Below are positions 9,137 through 16,817 of a DNA stretch of 64,000 nt, in pieces. The notes below the pieces were generated by a model. The model worked only from the letters and a program-made list of their open reading frames with translations, was not told the origin of the DNA and searched no databases. The position numbers and the translations under genes are program-made. The DNA is from Pseudomonas citri (GTDB lineage Bacteria; Pseudomonadota; Gammaproteobacteria; Pseudomonadales; Pseudomonadaceae). The stretch is from NCBI RefSeq assembly GCF_025336485.1, contig NZ_JAODAB010000002.1:248001-312000 (forward strand). The letters are read 5' to 3'. Each line of letters opens with the position of its first letter. The stretch's first letter is position 1.

Positions 9137-10714
9137 ATGACAGGCGACATGAACATCCCGCCGCTGCCCCAGCCCACGGCGGCGACGCGTATGCCAGCAG
9201 TCAGCGGCGAGTTGCTCAAGCTGCTGGTGCCAGCCGAAGGCCTGATTCGCTCGGGCCAGACCGCACAGGCCGAAGTGCTGTCGCTCAAGCAGGCCGACCA
9301 GACTTTCCAGCTGTTGCTCAAGGTCACCCTGGAGGGCGGCCGCCAGACCACCGTGCAGGCCACCAGCACCCAACCGTTGCCCCAAGGCACCAGCCTGGCC
9401 GTGACCCAGCCATCGGCCAGCAACCTGGCGATTACGGTGCAACAGGCCATCGTCTCCAGCGTCGCCACCCTCACCCGTCTCGACACCGCACAGATGCCGG
9501 TAGGCACGCTGCTGCAAGGCAAGGTGCTGACCAGCCAGGCGTTGCCAACGGTGCCAGGGCAGCCGGCGGTCTATCGCTCGTTGGTGAACCTGGTCAACAC
9601 CGCCCAGGCCGGCAGTACGCTGGACATCGACAGCCCCCAGCCGCTGCGCGTCGGCACGCTGCTCAGCGCCCAGGTGCAAGACGCCCAGACGCTGAAATTC
9701 GTTCCGCTGAGCAACCGCCAGGAGCAACTGGCGGTGAGCCAGCAACTGGTCACTCAAATCAGCCGCCAGGGTTCGCTGGACAATCTGATCAGCGCCCTGC
9801 AAAACCTGCCGGCCACTGACGATACCGGCGCCGAACTGCGTGCCGCGGTGACGCGCTTGCTGGCTGGCCTGCCGGATGCCCAGCAACTGAGCTCGCCCAA
9901 AGGCCTGGCCCAAGCCATGGCCGCCAGCGGCGTGTTCCTGGAAAGCAAACTGCTGGCCGGGCAGCCCCCGGCGCTGGTGCCGGACATGAAAAGCGACCTG
10001 CTGAAACTGATCGCCCAACTGACCCCGGCCCTGCCCGCCTCCACCAACCTTGGCGCCATCATCGCTGCCAACACACTGGCCCAGGCGCTGCCCAGTTTCG
10101 TGCGCAGTGCCCTGGGGATGCTCGGCCAGGTCAGCGCCAAGCCGCCACCTACCAGCTTCCCCCTGCCCTCGCGGCTGCTCAAGGAGCAGGACGAAGAAGG
10201 CGATCTGGAGCACCTGTTGCGCCTGGCCGCTGCCGCGGTGTCACGCCTGCAAAGCCACCAGTTGTCGAGCCTGGAACAGACCGGCCTGACCGATGACGGT
10301 CGGTTGATGAGCACTTGGCAGTTGGAAATCCCGATGCGCAACCTGCAGGACATCGTGCCGTTGCAAGTCAAGCTCCAGCGCGAGGAAACCCCGTCCCGCG
10401 AGCATCCCCCAGAACGCAAGGAAGAGCGTGAGCGCGAGCCGAAACAGCAACTCTGGCGGGTAGAACTGGCGTTCGACATGGAACCGCTCGGGCCGCTGCA
10501 GGTTCAGGCCCAATTGCTCAGCGGCAGCCTGTCCAGCCAGCTGTGGGCGGAACGGCCCTATACCGCGAGACTGATCGAAAGCAACCTGAAGGCACTGCGT
10601 GAACGCCTGCTGGACTGCGGCCTGGATGTCAGCGAACTGGATTGCCATCTCGGCATTCCCCCCCAAGGCCCCAAGACACGCCTGGAACAACGCTGGGTGG
10701 ACGAAACCGCATGA
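9137..10714 (+). CDS. FliK-like flagellar hook-length control family protein
   Basis: 525 residues on the plus strand. The start at 9137 has an AAGGTA site about 11 nt upstream; MNIPPLPQ at 9149 is an alternative. The N-terminal 300 residues are Gln/Leu-rich with no cysteine. The C-terminal part (about 420-500), with LWRVELAFDMEPLGPLQVQ and LKALRERLLDCGLDVSELDCH, resembles the FliK/Flg_hook C-terminal domain, which switches export specificity through FlhB. A second, canonical fliK is at 31476-32840, so this is a paralogue. The stop overlaps the next gene, an FlhB C-domain protein, suggesting the pair act together. P. aeruginosa has a similar gene next to ccmA (PA1474, from memory). Confidence 0.75.
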   Translation: MTGDMNIPPLPQPTAATRMPAVSGELLKLLVPAEGLIRSGQTAQAEVLSLKQADQTFQLLLKVTLEGGRQTTVQATSTQPLPQGTSLAVTQPSASNLAITVQQAIVSSVATLTRLDTAQMPVGTLLQGKVLTSQALPTVPGQPAVYRSLVNLVNTAQAGSTLDIDSPQPLRVGTLLSAQVQDAQTLKFVPLSNRQEQLAVSQQLVTQISRQGSLDNLISALQNLPATDDTGAELRAAVTRLLAGLPDAQQLSSPKGLAQAMAASGVFLESKLLAGQPPALVPDMKSDLLKLIAQLTPALPASTNLGAIIAANTLAQALPSFVRSALGMLGQVSAKPPPTSFPLPSRLLKEQDEEGDLEHLLRLAAAAVSRLQSHQLSSLEQTGLTDDGRLMSTWQLEIPMRNLQDIVPLQVKLQREETPSREHPPERKEEREREPKQQLWRVELAFDMEPLGPLQVQAQLLSGSLSSQLWAERPYTARLIESNLKALRERLLDCGLDVSELDCHLGIPPQGPKTRLEQRWVDETA

Positions 10715-11040
10715 CAAACCACACCGAAGCGCGCCAGGCCATCGCCCTCAAATACGACGGCCACCACGCCCCGACCCTCACCGCCAAGGGCGACGAAGCC
10801 CTGGCCGAGGAAATCCTGCGCATTGCCCGGGAAAGTGAAGTGCCGATCTACGAGAATGCCGAGCTGGTGAAGTTGCTGGCGCGACTGGAACTGGGGGACA
10901 GCATCCCGGAGGAGTTGTACCGCACGATCGCCGAGATCATCGCGTTTGCCTGGAACCTCAAGGGCAAGTTTCCCAAGGGCTTCGATCCGAATGCGCAAGA
11001 GAGGGAGAAGGATGTAACGGGACGTGGCGAGGACTACTGA
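10711..11040 (+). CDS. Stand-alone FlhB C-terminal-domain protein (FhlB-like)
   Basis: 109 residues; the ATG at 10711 overlaps the upstream stop (ATGA). After the first few residues it aligns with the cytoplasmic C-domain of the FlhB in this window: AIALKYDGHHAPTLTAKG against AVALKYDPEKGSAPVLLAKG, then ESEVPIYENAELVKLLARLE against SNEVMLLESPALARSIYYS. It starts almost exactly where FlhB is self-cleaved. The N-PTH autocleavage motif is absent; the corresponding residues read NHTEA. No membrane segment. It may mimic the cleaved FlhB C-fragment and interact with FliK-like proteins; that role is inference from family and neighbour. Confidence 0.82.
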   Translation: MTNHTEARQAIALKYDGHHAPTLTAKGDEALAEEILRIARESEVPIYENAELVKLLARLELGDSIPEELYRTIAEIIAFAWNLKGKFPKGFDPNAQEREKDVTGRGEDY

Positions 11041-11110
11041 CCACGATAACCTCGGGATAAAAAGATCCTTGCTGCTACTCGATGTGTCCGGAATCAAACG
11101 GCGCACCAAC

Positions 11111-11204
11111 CTGTGGGAGCAAAGCTTGCTCGCGATTGGGGCAGGTCAGTCGACAATTGTCTTGACTGGTCTACCGCTATCGCGAGCAAGCTTTGCTCCT
11201 ACAG
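11111..11204. repeat. Paired inverted REPs (REPIN)
   Basis: Two REP palindromes in opposite orientation: 11111-11136 (ctgtgggagcaaagcttgct followed by cgcgat) and its near reverse complement at 11179-11204, with one mismatch in the outer stem, separated by 42 bp. The pair could fold into a long hairpin. It lies between two convergent genes, the usual location. Confidence 0.88.
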
Positions 11205-11223
11205 GTTTTGCGGCTTGAGGCGC

Positions 11224-11619
11224 TCACCCGCCCCTATGCAGCTTGCTCATCAACTCCGCCTCGGCCTGGGTCAAGCCGCAAGCCTGGGTCAGTTCGTCGA
11301 CGCTGGCGCCCATGCCCACCAGGCGGGCGGCCTGGGCGAAGGACAGGCTGGAGGGGTCGCGTTGCTCCAGCTGGGCGAGTTTGTCCGGCAACGGCGCGAG
11401 CACGGCACGCAGTTCATGGATGGCTTCGCCCATGCGCACGGTGCCGTTCTGATAATCGTCGACGCGCTTGGCCAGGTCTTTGATGCGCTGGTCGCGCAGC
11501 GCATCACCCTGGGCCTGCTGAGCGGCGACCTGCCGCTGGCCACGAATGTAGGCCAGGAACATCGCCAGCGTGCCTGCCCAGAACAGGAACAGGACAATGA
11601 CTGCTACCTCAAGAATCAA
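11224..11619 (-). CDS. DUF2802 family membrane-anchored protein
   Basis: 131 residues with one N-terminal membrane segment (about 4-24), a probable coiled-coil region (about 30-75), and a C-terminal helix-turn-helix-like segment (SFAQAARLVGMGASVDELTQ, then GLTQAEAELMSKLHR) seen in DUF2802 proteins. The start is a TTG at 11619, directly after the cheW stop; it is supported by GGAGAG 8 nt upstream within the end of cheW, and no ATG is available nearby. Last gene of the che/par unit. Conserved at this position in Pseudomonas (PA1465 type, from memory); function unknown. Confidence 0.78.
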   Translation of the reverse strand: MILEVAVIVLFLFWAGTLAMFLAYIRGQRQVAAQQAQGDALRDQRIKDLAKRVDDYQNGTVRMGEAIHELRAVLAPLPDKLAQLEQRDPSSLSFAQAARLVGMGASVDELTQACGLTQAEAELMSKLHRGG

Positions 11620-12105
11620 TCAGATACTCTCCAGTTCCGACCATTCTTCTTCACTCATCATTTTTTCCAGCTCGACCAGGATCAGCAACTCATTGTTCTT
11701 GTTGCAAACGCCCTGGATGAACTTGGCCGACTCTTCGTTACCCACGTTAGGTGCGGTTTCGATTTCCGACTGACGCAAGTAAACCACTTCGGCGACGCTG
11801 TCGACGAGGATGCCGACCACTTGCTTGTCAGCCTCGATGATCACGATACGGGTGTTGTCGTTGACCTCGGTGGAGTTCAGGCCGAAGCGCTGGCGGGTAT
11901 CGATCACCGTGACCACGTTGCCACGCAGGTTGATGATCCCCAGCACGTAGCTGGGTGCGCCCGGTACCGGAGCGATCTCGGTATAGCGCAACACTTCCTG
12001 AACGCGCATCACGTTGATGCCATAGGTTTCGTTATCGAGCTTGAAGGTCACCCATTGCAAGATCGGATCTTCGGAACCCTTGAGAGACGACGCCTTATCA
12101 TTCAT
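11620..12105 (-). CDS. cheW: Chemotaxis coupling protein CheW
   Basis: 161 residues, a single CheW domain: LQWVTFKLDNETYGINVMRV at the start, then the typical GIINLRGNVVTVIDTRQRFG (about 56-75) and VGILVDSVAEVV. It couples methyl-accepting receptors to CheA in the polar signalling array. Start at the ATG at 12105. A terminator-like hairpin lies between it and parP, so it may be partly uncoupled from upstream transcription. Confidence 0.96.
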   Translation of the reverse strand: MNDKASSLKGSEDPILQWVTFKLDNETYGINVMRVQEVLRYTEIAPVPGAPSYVLGIINLRGNVVTVIDTRQRFGLNSTEVNDNTRIVIIEADKQVVGILVDSVAEVVYLRQSEIETAPNVGNEESAKFIQGVCNKNNELLILVELEKMMSEEEWSELESI

Positions 12106-12119
12106 ACCCTGACCCCTCG

Positions 12120-12139
12120 AAAAACCGCCTGTGGCGGTG
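12120..12139 (-). terminator. Terminator-like hairpin between parP and cheW
   Basis: Read on the minus strand: CACCGCC-ACA-GGCGGTTTTTC, a 6-bp GC stem with a U-run. A second inverted repeat (12150-12172, gcgtcaccgg and partner) lies just upstream, after the parP stop. It may reduce read-through into cheW and the DUF2802 gene. Confidence 0.5.
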
Positions 12140-12176
12140 TGTGTTCTGCCCGGCGACGCGGTGCGTCACCGGTTTT

Positions 12177-13049
12177 CTATTTCGGTTTCCGGACCGGCTT
12201 GGCGCCGCCCAGGTGTTTTGCCCCGCCACTGGCAATCAGCTCGGCCAGTTCGGAAACGTCCAGCAAGGCGCACATGTGCTCGATCACCGTGCCGGCCAGC
12301 CATGGCCGTTGCCCTCGATGGCTGCGCCACTTGATCTCGTTCGGGTCCAGGCGCAACGAACGGCTGACCTGATGCACCGCCAGCCCCCACTCGTAACCTT
12401 GCACCGAAATCACGTACTGCAAGCCCTGGCGAAAATCATCGCGATAGCGGTCGGGCATCACCCAGCGAGCAGTGTCCAGCACCTTCAGGTTGCCGGCCTG
12501 GCTCGGCAGGATGCCGAGAAACCATTCCGGCTGGCCGAACAACGGTGTCAATTCATGCCCAGCCAGGGAATAAATCGATCCCAGGCATACCAGCGGCACC
12601 GCCAGGGTCAACCCGGCCACATCGAACAACAGACACTCGAACGGCTCGGCGGCCCAGGCCGGACGATCATCGACCTGCACCGGCGGCGGTGTATTGCTCG
12701 GTGGCAGATGGACCTCCACCACGGGCGTCACCAGGCCCTGCAACAATGGGGCGACGGTGGACACCGGCGCCAGGATCGGCGCGGGAGCATCCAGCACCGC
12801 CACCTTAGGCTTGCTGAACGGTGCCTCGACCGCTGCGGCAATCACTGACTGCTTCGCATCACGGGCCTGCTCTTCGAGCACGGCCGCCTGGAACTCATCC
12901 AACACACCTTCGGCTTCGACGGGTTCGGGCAATGCCTCGACCACGCTCGGTTGCGGTGGCAGTTCTTCAGTCGCTTCCTGCAATAGCCCGTCCAGGTAGG
13001 ACTGCAAGGCCAGTTGCGGGCGCGAGGTTGTCTTTATCGGGCGGCTCAT
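12177..13049 (-). CDS. parP: CheW-domain chemotaxis array protein ParP
   Basis: 290 residues. The N-terminal 130 residues are low-complexity, rich in Pro/Ala/Val/Glu, as in ParP. A CheW-like domain fills about 136-275 (FECLLFDVAGLTLAVPLVCL, GSIYSL, GLAVHQVSRSLRL). ParP links ParC and CheA/receptors so that arrays are placed at the flagellated pole and inherited. It directly follows the ParA-type gene parC on the same strand. The name is by analogy with the Vibrio ParC/ParP system and the matching Pseudomonas gene order. Confidence 0.82.
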   Translation of the reverse strand: MSRPIKTTSRPQLALQSYLDGLLQEATEELPPQPSVVEALPEPVEAEGVLDEFQAAVLEEQARDAKQSVIAAAVEAPFSKPKVAVLDAPAPILAPVSTVAPLLQGLVTPVVEVHLPPSNTPPPVQVDDRPAWAAEPFECLLFDVAGLTLAVPLVCLGSIYSLAGHELTPLFGQPEWFLGILPSQAGNLKVLDTARWVMPDRYRDDFRQGLQYVISVQGYEWGLAVHQVSRSLRLDPNEIKWRSHRGQRPWLAGTVIEHMCALLDVSELAELIASGGAKHLGGAKPVRKPK

Positions 13050-13145
13050 GAAAACAACCCGCCCCTTGAAAAGGTTATCGGCACGGATACCTCAGGACTT
13101 GAGCGCTCGCAGGCAAGCGCGATGCCGGTGGAAAGCCTCATCACT

Positions 13146-13937
13146 TCAAGCCACCTGCTGCGGGACGAGCTGCTGGGCCAGCAGGTGCTTGAGCAGCGCC
13201 CGGTACGCCAGCACGCCACGGCTCTTGCCATCGAATTGCGAAGGGGTCACACCGGTACGGCTGGCGTCGCGCAAGCGCGTGTCGACCGGGATATAGCCCT
13301 GCCAGATGTCATCCGGGTATTTGTCGCGCAATACGCGCAAGGTGCCCAGGGACGCCTGGGTACGACGATCGAACAAGGTCGGCACGATGTTGAAGGCCAG
13401 CGACTGCTTGCGCGAGCGGTTGACCATCGCCAGGGTATTGACCATGCGCTCCAGGCCCTTGACCGCCAGGTGCTCGGTCTGCACCGGGATCACCAGTTGC
13501 TGGCTGGCCGCCAAGGCATTGACCATCAACAGGCCAAGCAAGGGCGGGCTGTCGATGATCGCGTAGTCGAAATCCTGCCAAAGCTGCGCCAGACTCTTGG
13601 CGATCACCAGGCCCAGGCCGCTCTGCCCCGGCGACTGCCGTTCGAGGGTGGCCAGCGCGGTGCTCGACGGCAACAGGGAAATCCGCTCGTCGCTGGTGGA
13701 CAGCAACAACTGCCCCGGCAACCCCTCTGGCACGCTGCCCTTGTGCAGGAACAGGTCATAGTTACTGTGCTCGAGGCTGTCGGGGTCGTAGCCAAAATAG
13801 CTGGTCATCGAGCCATGGGGGTCCAGGTCGACGATAACGACGCGCTTGCCCGCCTCGGCCAGCAACCCGGCTAACGCAATGGAAGATGTGGTCTTGCCCA
13901 CACCACCTTTTTGATTGGCGACTGCCCAGACTCTCAT
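13146..13937 (-). CDS. parC: ParA-family ATPase ParC, polar chemotaxis array localisation
   Basis: 263 residues from the ATG at 13937 (MRVWAVANQKGGVGKTT); the longer ORF upstream would run into the motD region and lacks family similarity. Deviant Walker A KGGVGKTTSS at residues 10-19, Walker A' VVIVDLDPHGSMT (about 38-50), Walker B YAIIDSPPLLG. It is a ParA/Soj-type ATPase. In a motCD-parC-parP-cheW neighbourhood it is the polar ParC that positions chemotaxis arrays, not a chromosome ParA. No parB follows. Confidence 0.88.
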   Translation of the reverse strand: MRVWAVANQKGGVGKTTSSIALAGLLAEAGKRVVIVDLDPHGSMTSYFGYDPDSLEHSNYDLFLHKGSVPEGLPGQLLLSTSDERISLLPSSTALATLERQSPGQSGLGLVIAKSLAQLWQDFDYAIIDSPPLLGLLMVNALAASQQLVIPVQTEHLAVKGLERMVNTLAMVNRSRKQSLAFNIVPTLFDRRTQASLGTLRVLRDKYPDDIWQGYIPVDTRLRDASRTGVTPSQFDGKSRGVLAYRALLKHLLAQQLVPQQVA

Positions 13938-13986
13938 TCGGATCGTTCCTCCCGGTCGAAACAGGCTCGACCGAGAAATAGCTCGG

Positions 13987-14871
13987 TTATAAGGCGGGTG
14001 ACGGAGAATTGACGGCACTCTGTCTTCCCGACGATTTGATCGGGGACGGTGCAGTTTGTGTGCCAGCCCGCTTCAATGCGGCATCCGGAGTTGCATTGGC
14101 GGTGCCTGTACCGGTCAGGCTGCGCCGTACGTCGAGGTTGCGCGAGACCACCAACACCACGCGGCGGTTGCGTGCCCGCCCCTCGGCGGTGGCGTTGTTG
14201 GCCACTGGCTGGAACTCGCCGTAGCCCACCGAGGCCAGGCGGCCGGGGTTCACACCCTGCATCGCCAGCATGCGCACGATGCTGGCCGAACGGGCCGAGG
14301 ACAGCTCCCAGTTGGTCGGGTATTGCGCGGTACGGATCGGCTGGTCATCGGTGAAGCCTTCGACATGGATCGGGTTGTCGAATGGCTTCAGGATCGCCGC
14401 CACCTTGTCGATGATATTGAATGCCATGTCGCTGGGCATTGCGTCGCCGCTGCCGAACAACAGGCTGGAGTTGAGTTCGATCTCGACCCACAGCTCGTTG
14501 CCGCGCACGGTCATCTGGTTGGATTTGATCAGGTCGCCGAATGCCGCGCTGATGTCGTCGGCGATGCTCTTCAACGGGTCGTTGCTGCCGGCAATGCCAG
14601 CCTCGACCTGTTCGGAGTCCTTGACCAGCGGCTTGGCCGGCGTGCTGCTCCTGGGCCGCTCCTCGCCAATGGGAATAGGCTTGAGGGCGCGATCGGAATC
14701 GGTGAAGACGCCGATCAAGGCCTCGGAAATGATTTTGTACTTGCCTTCGTTGATCGACGAGATCGAATACATGACCACGAAGAAGGCGAACAGCAGCGTG
14801 ATGAAGTCGGCGTAGGAAACCAGCCAGCGTTCATGATTGACGTGTTCTTCATGATGCCTGCGGCGCGCCAT
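13987..14871 (-). CDS. motD: Flagellar stator protein MotD (MotB family)
   Basis: 294 residues. One membrane segment (about 17-38) contains the proton-conducting Asp in VSYADFITLLFAFFVVMYS, followed by a plug/linker and an OmpA-like peptidoglycan-binding domain (about 145-250) with IHVEGFTDDQPI and NWELSSARSASIVRML. The last 40 residues are a disordered Ser/Thr/Ala tail. Pairs with MotC just upstream to form the second stator of Pseudomonas, important for swarming in P. aeruginosa. The RRRHHEEHVNHERW N-terminus is typical. Confidence 0.93.
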   Translation of the reverse strand: MARRRHHEEHVNHERWLVSYADFITLLFAFFVVMYSISSINEGKYKIISEALIGVFTDSDRALKPIPIGEERPRSSTPAKPLVKDSEQVEAGIAGSNDPLKSIADDISAAFGDLIKSNQMTVRGNELWVEIELNSSLLFGSGDAMPSDMAFNIIDKVAAILKPFDNPIHVEGFTDDQPIRTAQYPTNWELSSARSASIVRMLAMQGVNPGRLASVGYGEFQPVANNATAEGRARNRRVVLVVSRNLDVRRSLTGTGTANATPDAALKRAGTQTAPSPIKSSGRQSAVNSPSPAL

Positions 14872-14886
14872 GATCCATTACTCCCA

Positions 14887-15627
14887 TTAATCCATGAAGC
14901 CCTGGAGCTTCAATTCAATGGAACGCGGGTTTTCACCTTCGGCGATGGACAGGATGCCTTCAAGCAGCATTTCGCGATAACGCGACTGGCGCAACGCGAT
15001 GGACTTGAGCTTGGCGGCAATCGGCAGCAACACCAGGTTGGCACTGGCCACGCCATAGATCGTGGCGACGAACGCCACGGCGATGCCGCTGCCCAGCTGC
15101 GAGGGGTCGGCCAGGTTGCCCATCACATGGATCAGCCCCATCACCGCCCCGATGATACCGATGGTTGGCGCGTAGCCGCCCATGCTTTCGAACACCTTGG
15201 CCGCTTCGATATCACGGCTTTCCTGGGTGTAGAAATCCACTTCGAGAATGCTGCGAATGGCCTCCGGCTCGGCGCCGTCGACCAGCAATTGCAGGCCCTT
15301 GCGCGAGTAATTGTCGGGCTCGGCGTCAGCGATCCCTTCCAGGCCCAACAAGCCTTCCTTGCGCGCGGTCAGGCTCCAGTTCACCACGCGGTCGATGCCA
15401 CCGGCCAGGTCGACCCGTGGCGGGAACAGGATCCAGGCCAGCACCTGGATGGCTCGCTTGAAGGCACTCATGGGCGACTGCAACAGCGCCGCGCCAATGG
15501 TGCCGCCGAGCACGATCAACGCCGCCGGACCATTGGCCAAGGCCCCGAGGTGACCGCCCTCCAGGTAATTGCCGCCAATGATGGCGACGAACGCCATGAT
15601 GATGCCGATCAGGCTGAGCACATCCAT
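14887..15627 (-). CDS. motC: Flagellar stator protein MotC (MotA family)
   Basis: 246 residues with four membrane segments (about 3-20, 30-50, 150-170, 183-205). The cytoplasmic loop between segments 2 and 3 carries the charged residues that contact FliG, and the conserved MotA region ESMGGYAPTIGIIGAVMGLIH is present. The first base of its ATG (15627) is the last base of the cheB TAA, so the two are translationally coupled. Forms the proton channel with MotD. Confidence 0.95.
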   Translation of the reverse strand: MDVLSLIGIIMAFVAIIGGNYLEGGHLGALANGPAALIVLGGTIGAALLQSPMSAFKRAIQVLAWILFPPRVDLAGGIDRVVNWSLTARKEGLLGLEGIADAEPDNYSRKGLQLLVDGAEPEAIRSILEVDFYTQESRDIEAAKVFESMGGYAPTIGIIGAVMGLIHVMGNLADPSQLGSGIAVAFVATIYGVASANLVLLPIAAKLKSIALRQSRYREMLLEGILSIAEGENPRSIELKLQGFMD

Positions 15628-16769
15628 TACTGGCAGGCCTCGACGAGGTGTCTACCGATGTCATCCAGGCTGTACACTGCATCGGCGAGGTCGGCCTTGA
15701 CGATGGCCATCGGCATGCCGTAGATCACGCAGCTCGCTTCGTCCTGGGCCCAGATCGAACTACCCCCCTGCTTGAGCAGGCGGGCGCCTTCGCGACCGTC
15801 GGCGCCCATACCGGTGAGCACCACCGCCAGAACTTTGTCACCGTAGGACTTGGCGGCGGAACCGAAGGTAATGTCCACGCAAGGCTTGTAGTTCAGACGC
15901 TCATCGCCTGGCAGGATTTTCACCGCGCCACGGCCATCGACCATCATCTGCTTGCCCCCCGGCGCCAGCAGTGCCAGGCCAGGACGCAGGATATCGCCAT
16001 CCTCGGCTTCCTTGACGCTGATGCGGCACAGCTTGTCCAGGCGCTCGGCAAACGCCTTGGTGAAGGCAGCGGGCATGTGTTGGATCAGCACGATGGGCGC
16101 CGGGAAGTTGGCCGGCAGTTGGGTCAGGACCCGCTGCAACGCCACCGGACCGCCCGTGGAAGTACCGATGGCCACCAGTTTGTAGGCTTTGCGCTTGGGC
16201 GCGACGGACGATGAGGCAGACGATGGCGCCGGAGCTGGCGCAGCGACTGCCGGACGGGCAGGCGCACTGCGAACCGGTGGCGGATTGAAGCTGCTCGACG
16301 GAGCCGTCGGTGCCGGCGCAGGGCTTGGCGCAGCCGCGGGTGCCGACGGGCTGAAGGAGCCGAAACGTCGGTTGCTGCGGGAAATGCTGTGGACCTTTTC
16401 GCAGAGCAATTGCCGGACTTTGTCCGGGTTGCGCGAAATGTCTTCGAAATTCTTCGGCAGGAAATCCACTGCCCCGGCGTCCAGCGCATCGAGGGTCACC
16501 CGGGCGCCTTCGTGGGTCAGGGACGAGAACATCAACACGGGGGTCGGGCAGCGCTGCATGATGTGCCGCACAGCCGTGATGCCGTCCATCATCGGCATCT
16601 CGTAGTCCATGGTGATCACGTCTGGCTTGAGACTCAGCGCCTGATCGATCGCCTCTTTACCATTGGTCGCCGTACCGACCACCTGAATGCTCGTATCCGC
16701 TGAAAGAATTTCCGAGACGCGACGGCGGAAGAACCCCGAATCGTCCACCACCAGGACTTTAACTACCAT
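15627..16769 (-). CDS. cheB: Chemotaxis methylesterase/glutamine deamidase CheB
   Basis: 380 residues from the ATG at 16769 ([18 protein letters not shown]); a start 12 codons upstream is rejected because the REC domain begins here. Receiver domain 1-120 with the phosphorylated Asp in [14 protein letters not shown] Pro/Ala/Ser-rich linker of about 60 residues (about 140-195) follows. Catalytic domain 195-375 with [11 protein letters not shown] (Ser), LIQHMPAAF (His) and [10 protein letters not shown] (Asp). It removes receptor methyl groups during adaptation. The matching cheR is not in the window; in Pseudomonas it lies elsewhere. Confidence 0.95.
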   Translation of the reverse strand: MVVKVLVVDDSGFFRRRVSEILSADTSIQVVGTATNGKEAIDQALSLKPDVITMDYEMPMMDGITAVRHIMQRCPTPVLMFSSLTHEGARVTLDALDAGAVDFLPKNFEDISRNPDKVRQLLCEKVHSISRSNRRFGSFSPSAPAAAPSPAPAPTAPSSSFNPPPVRSAPARPAVAAPAPAPSSASSSVAPKRKAYKLVAIGTSTGGPVALQRVLTQLPANFPAPIVLIQHMPAAFTKAFAERLDKLCRISVKEAEDGDILRPGLALLAPGGKQMMVDGRGAVKILPGDERLNYKPCVDITFGSAAKSYGDKVLAVVLTGMGADGREGARLLKQGGSSIWAQDEASCVIYGMPMAIVKADLADAVYSLDDIGRHLVEACQ

Positions 16770-16817
16770 AAACACTCCGTTAGGCGAGGCGCGGCCCTGG
16801 GCCACGCCCCTCCAGAA

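Noticed and set aside
13146..13937. Chromosome-partitioning ParA
   Set aside because: No parB or parS-like sites are seen nearby and the flanking genes are motD and parP/cheW; the chemotaxis-array ParC fits better.
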